This document shows positions 13,251 through 26,107 of a stretch of DNA of 64,000 nucleotides, piece after piece. The stretch comes from Crossaster papposus (Eukaryota > Echinodermata > Asteroidea > Velatida > Solasteridae): NCBI GenBank assembly GCA_037893245.1, contig JBAIAA010000600.1, forward strand, positions 124,001 to 188,000, read 5' to 3'. Position 1 is the first letter of the stretch. Each line of letters begins with the position of its first letter. Below the pieces are notes generated by a model. That model was not told where the DNA came from, ran no database searches, and saw only the letters and a program-made list of their open reading frames with translations. The position numbers and the translations under genes are program-made.

Positions 13251-13440
13251 ATCAAGAGTCTACATGTATACTAGTATTAACGGGACCGCCCAAGTATGAA
13301 ATGAATTATACATTAATGTCAGTGTATTACAGAGGAAAGCGGGGTCACCGCTCTGGGTTTTTGTTTTCGACTCTGTGGCTCCCGAGAAAAATCCCCCGCA
13401 CAGTAATCATCTTTCCAATTAGCCCAAGACCAGGCCCGCT

Positions 13441-13690
13441 CGCGATAATTTTTTCTGCAGGTAGGTTGGTACATAGTTTACATTTATTAGCCAATCAGAA
13501 CACAGATGGTGTTGACGTCATCGATGATGCTCAAGTTGTCTGGGCTCTGACAGGGGTAAGAGGTTAGGGTTAGGGTTAGGGGTTAGGGTTAGGGTTTTCC
13601 CAGATGACTCTAACATCATCGATGACGTCAACACAATCTGTGTTCTGATTGGCTAATGTACCAACCTACCTGCAGAAAAAGTTATCGCGG
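13441..13690. repeat. Foldback element with TTAGGG-type loop
   Basis: Arms of about 95 bp (CTGCAGGTAGGTTGGTAC and GTACCAACCTACCTGCAG; GACGTCATCGATGATG and inverse) enclose a loop at 13560-13599 made of TTAGGG/TTAGGGG repeats. The TTAGGG unit is the telomeric repeat of most animals, here interstitial. Confidence 0.88.
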
Positions 13691-14130
13691 CCCGCTCCGG
13701 GAAAAGGTGACATAAGTCGCGCTATGCATTTCTGAGTAATGGCCTCTTAAAGTTAATAGGGTAAAAAAAATTGTCAAAATTTGATTTTCATTTTTTGTCT
13801 TAAATGACATCTTTAATATCCAAAGTTTCAGATTTAATTAACAAAAAGATGGAATTCGATAAATAAAGTGAAACGAAACCTTTTAAGAGTGCATGGTTCC
13901 AATGTAATGTCTTAGTTTTGTTGTGTTTTGAAGCCTGTTTTCTCAGTTGTGTTTTTTGAATTTCATGAAACTCATTATTATGCAAAAACGTCACATCACC
14001 AGAACGGGAGGGGCTATGGAGCTGTACTATGTACCAAATGAAAGCTTATATTCTGGACTTTTTAATCATGTACATAACTCTATTTTTAGTTTTTGCGACT
14101 TATGTCACCTTTTCCTGGAGCGGGTCACCT
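13690..14130. repeat. Second inverted repeat overlapping the TTAGGG foldback
   Basis: CCCGCTCCGGGAAAAGGTGA near 13690 is inverted at 14100-14125 (TCACCTTTTCCTGGAGCGGG), together with ACATAAGTCGC. The enclosed 370 bp have no recognisable content. Confidence 0.7.
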
Positions 14131-14804
14131 GGCCGAAACTCCAAGAGAGCAACGACCAAGTTTGATTTCATAAATCGACTCGGTCAAATCACTAATCGGG
14201 GTTTTGAGCCCAAACAAATTAAACCACGACTGGCATTATACGCTTGATAAAAAAAAAGCCTAGTTAAGAAAAACCGTATTAAGAGATCACTATTTCGCAT
14301 AATTAGGTTTATTTACCAACACAAGGAGTTCTTGTACGTTTTTGTTGTTGATAGATTTAGCGACCCGTCTATTCCGGGGTCTGGCAATCCATCTGGTTGT
14401 TACGCTAGGGATCGCTCGGATTGGCCATCTTGAATTGCTGTGCTGATAGACATAAAGGGAATCGTAGCTGGGAACTATATAAGCTCTTTACTTCTCTCAA
14501 TCATTAGGCCTACATCATTTTCCGGTAAAAACCAAATTCATCAAAATTTAATTTCCTTAATGGGTTTTTGAAAACAGAAATTGGACCATCGAGTAAATAT
14601 GTCATTACTCTCCTGAATAATTCAGACGTTTATTGGAGTTCATAGAACGTCGCTGATTACCTTTTAAAAAAATACCAAGGAACCTCTGTAATTACCAGTA
14701 ATTATGTTCGCCAATTTGACCTAAAGCAAAATATAAATAACGCCACTAATGACGTCACTGCATCTACAAAACCTAAACTCTATACTGTAAAATATATATA
14801 CGTT

Positions 14805-14890
14805 TGATTCTTGTACACAGCCATTTTGTTTCTGAAGAAGATCTTGACAAGATCGAAATATTAGGCCCTCTTAACTTATTTGATTTGTTT
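14805..14890 (+). mobile_element. Possible Penelope-like or LINE 3' end
   Basis: CTGAAGAAGATCTTGACAAG followed by ATCGAAA has the arrangement (short inverted GATCTTG/CAAGATC core before CGAAA) seen at the ends of Penelope-like elements. There is no coding part nearby. Confidence 0.35.
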
Positions 14891-14929
14891 TGATAACCCA
14901 GGGTAAGGTTATAAAATATATAGGGCTAC

Positions 14930-15300
14930 CTTGTTCTTCGTACATTGTATATAGAATAACAAGCAAATTTTTTTTTTTCGCAAATTTTCAAAATGGCTGC
15001 CATTTTTGCATATGTTATTTTACCTGTATATATTTTTTTTAAAGGTCAAATCTGCAATGGCCTAAATAGTCAAGTATCTTTCTTATGGCATATACTCTGA
15101 CTGTGTGCCAAATATATATTTAGTGCTACCTTGTTCTTTGTACATTGTATATAATAACGAGCAATGTTTTTTCGCAAATTTTCAAAATGGCTGCAATTTT
15201 TGCATATGTTATTTTACCTGTATATTTTGTTTTAAAGGTCAAATCTGCAATGGCCTATAGTCAAGTATCTTTCTTATGGCATACTCTGCAAAAAGTCACG
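14930..15300 (+). repeat. Tandem duplication, two units of about 190 bp
   Basis: Each unit carries ACCTTGTTC, GTACATTGTATAT, CAAATTTTCAAAATGGCTGC, TTTGCATATGTTATTTTACC and CTTTCTTATGGCATA. A weakly related piece (AATGGCAGCCATTTTG) is at 58594. Confidence 0.85.
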
Positions 15301-16453
15301 ATTGTCATTTTGTGCACCAATATACATGTACTTGACTTGACTGAATGCAAGGGCTGTTATTTTAGTATTGTACGCGATATCGTAACATACCGGCGGACCG
15401 ATCTCATTTTCATTTCATCTTGCAATCTACGGCATTTTTCCTTACCAGACAGACATCCGCCACGGTAACTATACCGTGTCTCCTTTGTAAAACACAGTGG
15501 TACAAAAAGGCATTCCGTTGTTCAAGAGTATAACCTCTATACCGAAGAAATCGATTGCGCGCGTGATTGTCTGCACGAAGTCCTTTAATTAATATGGCTG
15601 GGCTGTGATCAATTTTATTGCCATCTTTAAAACAATAAGTAAACGTTGTGTAAAATAAATTGAGCAGTGCAATTTTAGCAGGTTTAAAAACTTTTTTTTT
15701 TTTTAAATATGCTTCTTTTGTTTAAATATATTTTTATTTTTATTTCGTTTTGGTAACTTTCACTTGTTTTGTATTGATGATTGAAAGATATACACCAGGG
15801 CCAGATTTTTAGTTAATTCCTAGCCCCGATGTAAACAATACAAAACATATAATCTTTGAAAACGGCACTACTTAGGTAGAATACACCATTTGCATTTATT
15901 TAAAACAAATTACAATGAACATGTACTACAAAATTATTAGGAAATATCTTACTTATTTGAAAGCACATAATGATTGTGATCATCCAGCAAAATGATTGCG
16001 CTAGATATCCTGTAACTTGTTCCGAAAAATTGAATTTCATTACAAAAAAATACGATCGCCGGACGGCAATCGCGAAACAAAATTGAACAACATCAGAACT
16101 ACTGCCTGACGCCAGTTCAAAACAAACGCCTTGTTTTTTGTTTTGCTTTTCTTATCATCAACGGTTGTAAAACTGACAGGTCAGTTAAACGATATTTACT
16201 ATAAAATACAACCCCCCAAACCCACCCATTCATGATCATTCAAGAAATTACCTTTAAAAGTGGCCTTTCCATTAAATTCGCATTGTTCGTCGTTGTATTA
16301 TTGGCAGGCGTCTTGTTATATGCACATCTATTTTAACTTTTCTTTTTTCATGACGGCTCCTGTTTAACTGTTTACAATGTTTAAAGATGTAAAATAAACT
16401 TTGAAAATCAATACTGTAATTTGCGCTGTTTTCGTAGTTTTAAATTTAATGCA

Positions 16454-17309
16454 AGGTTCCCACTGTCGTGCGATCCGTTACGAACGCCACGATTGGCCAT
16501 TCGTAGCTGAACGTGGAATTTTTGTTTCCTTTTCTGAAATTTCACGTTTGGATACGAGTTGATGCGAGTCGATACGTACTGGTATGATTTGGTGCGCTTG
16601 GATGCGATATAGTGACGATTGGTCAATTTCAGGTGACACGATCTGTCACTATCTGGTCTCCCGTTCAGATACGATCAGATACGTTCCGATAGGATTGTCC
16701 CGATTGAGTCCACGATTAGGTTCCGATCTGACACGATCAGCACGATCGGGGTCCCCGATTTGGGACGATCTGGTACGTGCAGATACGTTCGGATACGTTC
16801 CGATACGATCATTACGAACCGATGCGCTCTGTTGCGATCGGATACGATTGTGGTCGCGATGTCTTTCACGATCGGGATCGAGAGTGATCACGATTAAGCC
16901 ACGATTGGACCCCGACGGGTATATATACAGCCCGACTGACCATTGACTTCATTGTTTCTTGAACTTCTACAGAGTGAAGACTACAACCCACAATCAGATC
17001 GCAACGCATCTCAACAGAGGTGGTGTTTGTCTTGTCCAAGGTTGATCCCGATCACCACGATTTGGAAGCACGATTAGATGCGATCTGTCGCGCTTTGTTA
17101 CGATCCATTACGATCTGATGCGATGATCACGATTGAAAATTAATCGTGTTGATCGTAGACAAATTTTGAACCGTCCGAAAATTGTCTACGATCAGCACGA
17201 TTGCAACCACTGACCTCAAGATCTGATAAGATCCGATAGGATCACCACGATTACTCCACGATTAAGACCACGATTTCAATCGTGGCGCGAATCGTGATAG
17301 TGGGAACCT
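16454..17309. repeat. 856-bp TIR element packed with CGATT/CGATC words
   Basis: Terminal inverted repeats are AGGTTCCCACTGTCGTGCGAT and ATCGTGATAGTGGGAACCT. The interior is a dense run of degenerate words such as GATACGATC, CACGATT and GATCCGATT on both strands, so several false ORFs are rich in R, S and D. No transposase is present. Confidence 0.85.
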
Positions 17310-17824
17310 AGCAAAAGAACTCTGCAGACCTTATGGATCGAAATCGAATCTTTTTTTAACCCGAAGGTCGCCATGCCGTTTTCCCGAACACGACGCACGC
17401 CCGTCATTACACGTATAGAATTCCAAACGATGTATTGATGTGCGCAAATGGCGCCTTAATGTATTATTATATATCGCGTCTTCAAGCCAAGGAAATTTGA
17501 CGCGAGTAATCTGATAAAAAAAAATCTTCAAAAAAGAAGAAGAGATATTTTGGCGCCGCTAACCCGTGCCTTCTTAGGGAATTGATATATCTTGTTGATA
17601 AATCATTATCAGAAGCGAGGTCTATTCTAAGCGTGGGAGTTTATGATGCATACTGTAAAATACCTTCCCTTCGGTCAATATATTTCACAATATTTCATTT
17701 TTTTTTTAAACCGAGAAAACCTATACATTACCAGAAAGATTATTGTTTTTAAAAGATGCTGTCATCTGGCGCAAAAGGGCAGCAAAAATCGACCACATAA
17801 AACATCTTTGCCCAATTTACTCCT

Positions 17825-17960
17825 GGGTGGAGGGAAGCAATGCGTCACAAAGTGCCTTGCCCAAGGGCACACGCACCAAAACCCTATAGGCTGGACTCGA
17901 ACCCACAACATGAAGAATTCTCTACAAAAAAAGGAGTTAATCGGCGCTCCATACCACGAG
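17825..17960 (-). mobile_element. tRNA-like SINE fragment
   Basis: On the minus strand GTTGTGGGTTCGAGTCCAG is a perfect B-box-like core, followed by a CCTTGGGCAAGGCACTTTG word typical of SINE bodies. A related degenerate piece is at about 48990-49075 (GAGTTCGAATCCAGCATGG on the minus strand). Confidence 0.6.
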
Positions 17961-18028
17961 ACTACAGCGCCTGTTCCGTTGAAACATTTAGCGACTTTTC
18001 GTTGTTATTATTATTTTCGTCAGAAAAT

Positions 18029-18470
18029 ATGTGACCCAATCTGCAAAAATGAGTCTGATGTGTTAAAAATATTTTTTTAAGTTTTACAGTTGGCCAGAAA
18101 GAGCAGGAAATAAGCTTTCATTTGATATATGGCACAACTCTGTAGTGTAATGCATTGGTCTTTTACAATTTTGGAAAATTTGCTTTTTCTCAGTTATATT
18201 TAAAATGTCTTTGAAAAAATATATGAAGATTTACAGTTGTAGTGCTTCATCAGATGCTATAGTAAGAGAATGACAAAACCTGTATTAAATTTAATTTAGG
18301 GATCAAAACAATCTTTTCAAATCAGATCTATAGGTGTCGGAGAAACCAAAGTGCCTTGAAACAGAACATATTATTTGTTGAAAGCAAAATCACTTCCGAG
18401 ACATTAAACAGCCCTTTACGTAAAAATGTATTTTGCGACATCAGACTCATTTGTGCAGAGCGGGTCACAT
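18029..18470. repeat. MITE with ATGTGACCC ends, copy 1
   Basis: ATGTGACCCAATCTGCAAAA then TGAGTCTGATGT at left, with ACATCAGACTCA, TTGTGCAGAGCGGGTCACAT at right. The interior is about 380 bp of AT-rich DNA. Confidence 0.82.
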
Positions 18471-18959
18471 GAGTCATGAGTCATTCATTATCTCGCAAAC
18501 GTCAAACATTGGGTCAGTCACACACATCGAAGCGTGAGATCGGCCCGGTCACGGTCAGTTATACGGTTGTACAGTTCCAGCGGTTAATTGTAACAAATTG
18601 ACACAGCAAGAGACATCAATATAAAACAAATTCATTTTAATTGGTCTTCGTAATAGTGAAGGGCCGTTTAAATAAACATCTTGGGGGTAAATTGAAGAGA
18701 TTCCGTCATTGATATCAGGAATGCGGTGTTGTCTTAATTTAGAGAGGAAGGGATATGACCAGGACGTCTTTGCTTTTAAATTAAACGACATTAGACAACT
18801 CACAGAAGCTTCGCTCTACCAGGGCTGTGCTAGCGCTCGTTAATTAATAAAACTGACTGATTTGACCGCTCAGTTAACTTGTTTTCCGCCGTGATATAGT
18901 CGTGGTATTGTGGTGGATGAAAACTGCTCTCACACTGTGGCGAATATTCTTGCGAATAT

Positions 18960-19440
18960 GAATACTTGAATTTCGCGGTGAATTCGCCCAACAATTGCGA
19001 TTGGATAGTGAATATTTTCATCTCGGTCACCCGTCGGTCGTCCTCGGTCGTCCCTCGACCTCTCCTTAAATATATTACGAATATATTACGAATGCTTACC
19101 AACGCTTGCCAATGCTTTCCAAAGCCTTACGAATAGCTAACGAACGTTGCCAACGCTTATATTTTTTACGCTTAATTTTTTAACGTGAAATAACTCTCCA
19201 AAGTGCCACTTTTGCAAAAATGAACATCCCAAATGTTGTTAGGTATGCCCTCAAGATCAATTTGTGGAAGTTTTATTATGTACCAAGTTGGGGATCACGA
19301 AAATGTCTTTCTGAAAGGATTTTGTGACTTCGTCCCATGGTCTATTATACGCACGCTTTACCAACGTTACCAATGGCTTACCAATGCTTACGAAAATCGA
19401 CGGCGAATGACCATCTTCACAACATTCGCTGAAATTTAGA
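18960..19440 (+). repeat. Degenerate short-period repeat (TTACGAA / CCAACGCTT words)
   Basis: Words such as TTACGAATGC, TTACCAACGC, TTGCCAATGC and TTACCAATGG recur at roughly 10-bp spacing around 19070-19160 and 19350-19400, perhaps one repeat split by an insertion. Confidence 0.55.
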
Positions 19441-20246
19441 GAAAATAATATTCTACGACTACTACTAATGACAATTTCTTTTAAATGCTTCAGTGAGACG
19501 CACTTTTTAGACTTCTATTATTGTCTTCAAAATGACAGCATGTCAGAAGGAATAATCTTACATGGAGTTTAGAGTCATTGAGTATTATACATTAAGCATC
19601 ATCAATAATTTGGTTTGTGACTTTTTTGATAGTTGCCAAAAGTAGGTACACTGTCCCTTTAAATCCCCCGCTTCCTTATTTTATTCATTAACGCTCATGC
19701 GCTCGCTGGTTGTTTACTTAGGACATATCTTGAAGTTTTGCCTGATGCGCCTTCCATCTATTATCGACTACCCGGCCCTCTGTGAAGTAACCACTTATAT
19801 CATAATTTACGAGGTATAATTATAAACAACACACTCAGTCACGAATTTCAGGAATTTGTTAGCTTATAGCGGGTTTGATCGAATTTGTGTGTGTTTTTTT
19901 TCTTCGTGGCAAATTTAAGTGGTCAAAATATTCGGTCTATTTTGCTAATTAATGTCTGTTTGACAGTGGATAGATTTACAACGGTGAGAGATGCGGTCGT
20001 TGGTGTCTGCTACAACTTATTTTGATTTTGGTTTGTATGTGGAGCTTCGAGTCATTTTACAACATACAAAGTTATTATCACAACTTGGCATACTTGGCAT
20101 TCCAGTTCGTGTTATTAACGGTATTATTGACGTGTAATTGTGATGTGGTTATTGGATTTGACTCTAACATATAATTGTGTTGTTCTTCGTGTTCCCGGAT
20201 TATCAGGAATTCTTTCCAGATATCCAGGGGATGTGTTCATTCTCGA

Positions 20247-20352
20247 CATATTATATTAGTCAAAATAATGTCATTTAGTCATATGTGGAATCATTTTGAC
20301 TCAAATTAGTCGAAATGATACCTAATTTACGTTATTTTGACTAATATAAGTT
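20247..20352. repeat. Short inverted repeat
   Basis: TATATTAGTCAAAATAA and its inverse TTATTTTGACTAATATA flank about 70 bp that again carry ATTTTGACT/AGTCGAAAT. Probably a small MITE. Confidence 0.7.
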
Positions 20353-20394
20353 GACAGTGTTAGGTCTGGTGTGTGTATAGGGTATGGAGACAGG

Positions 20395-20434
20395 GGAAGG
20401 GGGGGGGGGGGGGGGGGGGGGTGGGGGGAGGGGG
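20395..20434 (+). repeat. G-rich run
   Basis: About 35 G with a T and an A. Confidence 0.88.
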
Positions 20435-20633
20435 ATCCCCTTCTTCCATGAATTGTGCTGGGTATACCAACAAGTGTGTAGCCTATAGGCAGTTTGTATG
20501 TAAAAATGAACATTTGACAAAACATCATTATACCCAGCACGATTTAGCGGAACCAGTTTTGTCCGTATACGCTATACGAAAACTCCAGACATAGAGATAC
20601 AAACGACGCACCCGGGGGATCCTTAAGCCCCAC

Positions 20634-20702
20634 CCCCCCCCAAAAAAAAAAAAAACCAAAAAAAAAAAAAAAAAAAAAGGGAAAAAAAAAAGGGGGGGGG
20701 GG
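20634..20702. repeat. Low-complexity C/A/G blocks
   Basis: A C run, then about 50 A with few breaks, then a G run. Possibly a degenerate retroelement tail or an assembly-sensitive site. Confidence 0.8.
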
Positions 20703-21860
20703 AAGGAGAGAGAGAGATGTCCCTATATAGGGGAGGTTACCGAATTCATAATGGGAAGATCCATCCATCCATATTTTACATACAATATAACCCAAAAATT
20801 ACATACATAATAGTAGGCCTAGTTGATTTGTTGGAGTAAAGTTTTCCTTGAACAATTCACGGCTGGAGTCACGACTATTATACCCAAACAGCTGGAGTTT
20901 TTGGGGTCGCCAAAAATAGACCCCGAAACTCGTTCTGTACAAGAATAACACAAACCGCCCAGTTCTTAAAGGATAGTTGTGTCGGTTTTTATATCCTATT
21001 TTTTTAACATCATTTTGTTCAAAACGTGTTTTGTAGCCCACAGGGGCCTAATTGGACGCTTCCAGGACGTGCATTAATAAAAGAGCAAGCGAGATAAATT
21101 TCAGATATAGACAAAACAATCTTCTTCTTTTTGTATGACAGTCAGAAAGCGATTCTTTGTTATCGATTGACCGCGCGTCCTCATAAAACCAAACGGTTCT
21201 CTTCTGTTTCCTTCTACCGTTGAAAACAGGCGGAAGAATGGCGGGAAAATCGACATAAATGAAATCCCGAGGTCGCAATTGAAATAAGAAACCTGCTGAG
21301 AGAATGATCGGAGGAGGAGTAGGAGGAGACATGAGAGTAGCGGGTGAGGCAGTATGTTTGTGCCTCCTAGTTATCATTCTTCGCCCTCATTTCTGCAAAG
21401 GCCAATCGTCTCGATTTACAAACCTTCGAGCCTATCGCTCCTATTTACCTTTTGGCGTGTGTGTGCCGGCGCGGCATGCCGCGCTGCCGATAGCTATTGT
21501 ATATAATTTAGCATTTTGTCGGTACACGGAGGTCGGTATAGTGTCGGGGTGCGTGCCCATCATCAATGCAGGCGAGAATGTATAAGGTGCCCGGCTATTG
21601 TAGCTCCCACGCACTGAATAATTATTGAAATAGGCCACAATACGTAAACATGGCAAAACAAATTCCTATAACCTCTTGGCACAAATGTACTTATTTTCAA
21701 CCTCGTTCTCAATAACATACCCTGGGGCGGTGACTCACTGTTTGTGTTCCGATTTATAAAGCCAATACAAATCACTAGTGCAGTGCCCGTCCAAAATGTG
21801 CCTGTTCGGAACAGGCGGATTGCAGCGATCAAAACACTTTGGCAAGTTTAATACTACTCG

Positions 21861-22066
21861 TGCTTAGCACAAAAAGTCTTGCTCATTAAAAACAGGTTAC
21901 CAGCCAAAATTATACACGTTTTTCATGCTAAGCAAAAAAACAGCTGATTATCAATCCAGAACAATAAAGATCAGATACAAATTTGGTCTGTAACCTTGTT
22001 TTTGCCAAAGACAAATTGTCATGCTAAGCAAATTGTTGTGCTTAGCAGCTCTATGAAATTGGCCCC
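21861..22066. repeat. Foldback MITE family A, copy 4, left end lost
   Basis: The right terminus CTATGAAATTGGCCCC is intact; the left GGGGCCAATT end is missing, so this copy is truncated near 21861. The interior TTAGCA/TGCTAAGCA motifs are kept. Confidence 0.83.
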
Positions 22067-22103
22067 TGGACGGATCGTCGCCCATTCCGCCGTGCTAACG
22101 CTT

Positions 22104-22240
22104 GTGAGCGCGCACGAGAATTCTTCTGGAGCTTTTCTCCTACCTCTTAAAACTGTAACTTCTTCACATTATCTTCTCTCATTAATCCATCCTGTAATTG
22201 GCGCTACAGTGCTGTTAGGTGTTGAATGAAATAAATGAAA
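22104..22240 (+). mobile_element. SINE family 2, 5'-truncated copy
   Basis: Only the 3' part is present: GAATTCTTCTGG, CTCCTACCTCTTAAAACTGT, CCTGTAATTGGCGCTAC and GTTGAATGAAATAAA. 5' truncation is typical of LINE-mobilised copies. Confidence 0.75.
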
Positions 22241-22557
22241 TAGAATTAATATAAATGCTGTCGGGTCGCTGGTGTCCAAGGAAAACACAGAGGTTTGTGT
22301 TAGATAATTATACAGTATGTGTAGGATATATTGAGTTAGTATTTCATACGCACTGTGGACCTCCGAACAATTGACGTCCACAGGATGCGGGAAGAGGTTA
22401 CGGTTTGTGGACATAGACATGTCCACAGTCCGTTTTGCCCTTTCTGAAAAAGAGCTTTAGAGGGAAAACAGGTTAGGGATTTATAAAGAAAATGTAAGAG
22501 GAACAGTTGAGAGGCCCAGAATCAAATTTTAAAAATTAAAAAAAAAATATATTTTTA

Positions 22558-22584
22558 ATTTATATATATATATATATATATATA
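22558..22584. repeat. (TA)n microsatellite
   Basis: Alternating TA over about 25 bp, followed by a T-rich stretch and a short G run. Confidence 0.9.
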
Positions 22585-24022
22585 GTTTTGTTGTTTTTTT
22601 TGTTTTTTGGGGGGGCGAGAAAAATTAGTATTTAGCCAACGTTTTTAACTACACGAAGACAAAGGAATGTCCACAGTACGTATGGAAGGTAAAGCTAATT
22701 GTGCTTGTTGATTATAAAGGTCATGTGGTTAATTTTTCCTGGGATTACTTAATGTGTACCTCTGCATGCATAGAAGCTGTTTTATACCTATTTTATTTGT
22801 TAACTTTATCGAATGTGTACATCTTTAAACATTCACCACTTTCCGTGCTTTTCCGGACAACTGAGGGCGCTGTCGTTGTGATACAATTTTAGAAATACGT
22901 GTACACTGTTTCTCTTTTGTGCTTTTCTGTTTAAATTGTAATTCCACAATTTGCTCAATGGAAACATTTGAGAGAAAAGTTTGCTCATTAGCAATTAGCT
23001 CATTGCTCATGACAGTAGAATATAACAACAAAATCTAGCATTTTAAATTGTGTGCTGAAAATTTGTAACATGACTTTATAATACAGAAGTTCGCATTAGC
23101 AATAGCATACAACCCAAAGCACCAAAATACCATTGAAAATGACAAAGAATCTATTAAAAATGAGGTTGATAGGATACAAGCTGATTGCAAAAAACATACA
23201 ATTCCATAGCTCTTGTACATTTTCTCTGTGCAACGAGGTTTAACAAAAATCTGTATTATTAGTAGTATTAAACCGTGGTCTATAATGGTTTTGCAATATC
23301 CCGCGACTTCATTACAATCAAAATATAGGCCCAGAATCCCTTACTCAAAATCAAAGAACCGCTTCACTTTATTTGTCAGACCAAGTTTGACAACACGACA
23401 CCATCTGTGTTCCTTGTCAATTGTCATATCCTCTAATTGGTTTCCGGCGTTTCTCCCCACAGTCGTTCATTCCTCAAAACTCAAGTAAAAATCGCGAACC
23501 GCCGCTATATATACACACCATAATAGTGTAACACGCCACGCGTGTATTTCCGTGTGATTAATTAGCAATGATCTACACTAAGCCCGATGTGCCCAATCAA
23601 GCGACAAAGGCGCATTCGGCCACTTGCCGCAAATGCTTCGGATCAATGTCAAAGGAGATTTTAGAAGCCATCGGCAGTTATCCGGATTCTCCCCCCCCCC
23701 CCCCTCCAATCATTCCGATGGAGTTCCGGTACCGTACGCAGATTAAAGCTCAAGTATAGCTTTTACATCTACAATGTACATCAAAATACTTGACACGAGC
23801 GTAGCTAGCCGCAATCGGCTAAGTGAGCACGCGTCCCGAAGGCTTATTGTTGTCGCAATTAAAAATTGTGGCTCGGCAAATTTTGAGTTGAAATTTAAAC
23901 CTTAGAATATTGTTCTCTCGGAAACTACAACTTTCACAGAGCTAAAACTTGTCAAGCACGTTTCTATACATATTTGAGCACTTTCGCTGCATGCCTCAGA
24001 CGGAAAAAAATGGTATACCACC

Positions 24023-24273
24023 CCTTTAAGGCAGGGTTGTAGTCGAGTCCCTGCAAGTCCGTTCACAAGTCCTTTCGTGAAGCCAGTCACAAGTCCCTTC
24101 ATAAAGGCAGTCACAAGTAACTGGATGAACAATGACAAAGGAATGCTTTTGTCAAAGCTGATTTGAATAGCTTGTGATTTGAATTAGAACTGAAGGACTT
24201 GTGATGGACTTGCAGGGACTTATAGGGACTTGCAGGGACTTGTGGTGGACTCGACTACATCCCTGCTTTAAGG
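24023..24273. repeat. Foldback repeat family C, copy 1
   Basis: Ends CTTTAAGGCAGGGTTGTAG and CTACATCCCTGCTTTAAGG are inverted. Inside are many short units of the kind ACAAGTCC and GCAAGTCC, reversed in the second half (GGACTTGCAGGGACTT). Confidence 0.85.
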
Positions 24274-24680
24274 TATATGCACGTAAAGTGCATGGAATAC
24301 TCGAAGTGTACGTTAGCAATTATGGTTTTGCCCTTCACAGACTTATATGTTTTATTAAATAAGCACTGTGTGTATACTCTAAGCCGTCTTGCGTGAGAAT
24401 CGAAGCCTTGAACTTCTACTACTATAGTACAAACATATCAAGCACTCGGCCGAGGTTGGCTAGGCGGTTTGCATGTCAAACAGCAATCAACTTACAGGCA
24501 TGGAATGGAATAACTACGGCAAAATTGACATTTTATAACCCAATAACAAGACTCAGAATTTCAGTAAAGTTGAATTCTTTAGTGGGTAAGTTGCCGAAAA
24601 AAACACAAACGTGAAACTGGCGGTCAATTTGGACTTGCGCGTAATACAAAATGACCATAACGAGATTTATATAGGCCTAT

Positions 24681-24835
24681 TATTAACTAGTTTGCGCCAT
24701 AGGACGTATATACACGAAAAAAATTCAAAAATTCAAAACGGATGACGCATAAACACGTCACAAGAAAGGCTGGAAATGTCTGTCAGCAGCGAGCAAGGGT
24801 GCAAATGTGTGGGTGTGCTGTTTGCAAATACTCTT
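24681..24835 (+). repeat. Dispersed repeat R, copy 1
   Basis: GACGTATATACACG, CGCATAAACACGTCAC and AATGTCTGTCAGCAGCGAGC are shared with 41.2 kb. Confidence 0.7.
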
Positions 24836-26107
24836 ACGGGTATTTCGTCTAGAAAATCGAGCGCGAACATCTGTATGTTTCCTGTATGATATAAGTCAGT
24901 TGTCTGCGCGTGTACTGGATTCACAAGCACACGCCTATGGGGAGGGTGGACTATAGCCAGCGAGCTTGAAAATCATCGACTGGGTCTATTGTGCGTTGCA
25001 CGGCAACGGAGTTGCTGTTGTACTACGCGCCCTGCCATTGGTCAACCAGTCCCAGGTGTGACATTATTCCGGATATTTTACAAATTGTATTACAATACTT
25101 TAGTAAAATGACAACGTGCCTTAATTGTATCGGCTCCGAATAATAGCGTGGTTTCCCGATTACCAGCGGACTGTGTGGTGTATTCAATTTGCTGGCAAGT
25201 TAAGACGACGGACGAGAGAAACGGGCAATTATTGAAGATAGAATATTCAACATTGCTAGTCAAGTAAACGTTAATATGAATCGCAAGTCACAGACTTCTT
25301 GGTACCAGACATAGACATTATTATGGTTTGTATACCAAACTATTCTCAAAACCACGACATCTGGTTTTGGACTTTCAGGGATGAGGGTAGTTTTTTTGTT
25401 ACCTGCTTTTATACAAAGTTCTAAACAAACACATACACATTCAATGTGTGGATGTTCATTTCCCGGAGGGTGAAATAACTCGACTCTTATTTTCTCTTGC
25501 GGTGGATCGTAATTAGTATGGATGAGAGAGAATCGATTCACCGCTTTTACGGGAGAGTAGTTGCTGGCGAGTAATGATATCTGCGCCGTAATTAATTTTG
25601 TCTAGGAGGGGAGAAGGGAGAGGAAACCTTAACAAAACGGAGGGCAGATTTGAAAGGGTGCAAAGTGTCCCCATTTGAGATTGATCGACACCGGAACAGG
25701 AATCGCGGAGTACAAAGGAAAGCAACACTTCACGATGCCACCGGTACAGAATTAATTAAAATTACCCTCTATTGACAAAGTTAAACAATTATCTTCTAAT
25801 ATGCACTGTGTCGATGAAAACATCCCGAGGTTTATTATGCTTGTCCGTATCTCGTCACGCTGTCTCAAATTAGGGGCAAAAAGGTCATGACCTTTGCAGT
25901 ATTGGCGTCAGGTGGATGATAAAACGAACGCTCTGATTGGACATCATGCGGAAAACCCGCTCAGTTGAAGAGTGTTGGTGACTTATCTGCAAACTTTCTT
26001 CGTGAATTAAACAAGTTGGTTGCGCTGTCCTGTCCAAGCTTTTTTTGCAACACCGTGTTAAATGCACTAAATGTAAATTTGTATGTAAATACTGTCATTA
26101 TACATTT

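Noticed and set aside
13947-14247. Signal-peptide-like frame MYQMKAYILDFLIMYITLF
   Set aside because: It overlaps the arm of an inverted repeat and leads into no known domain.
15145-15468. Hydrophobic frame (MAAIFAYVILPVYFVLK) followed by a GT in phase 0, considered as the receptor signal exon
   Set aside because: It lies inside a tandemly duplicated repeat, has no good cleavage site, and is 12 kb away without other support.
16584-16946. 120-codon frame rich in R, S and D
   Set aside because: It results from the CGATT/CGATC word repeat, which opens frames on both strands.
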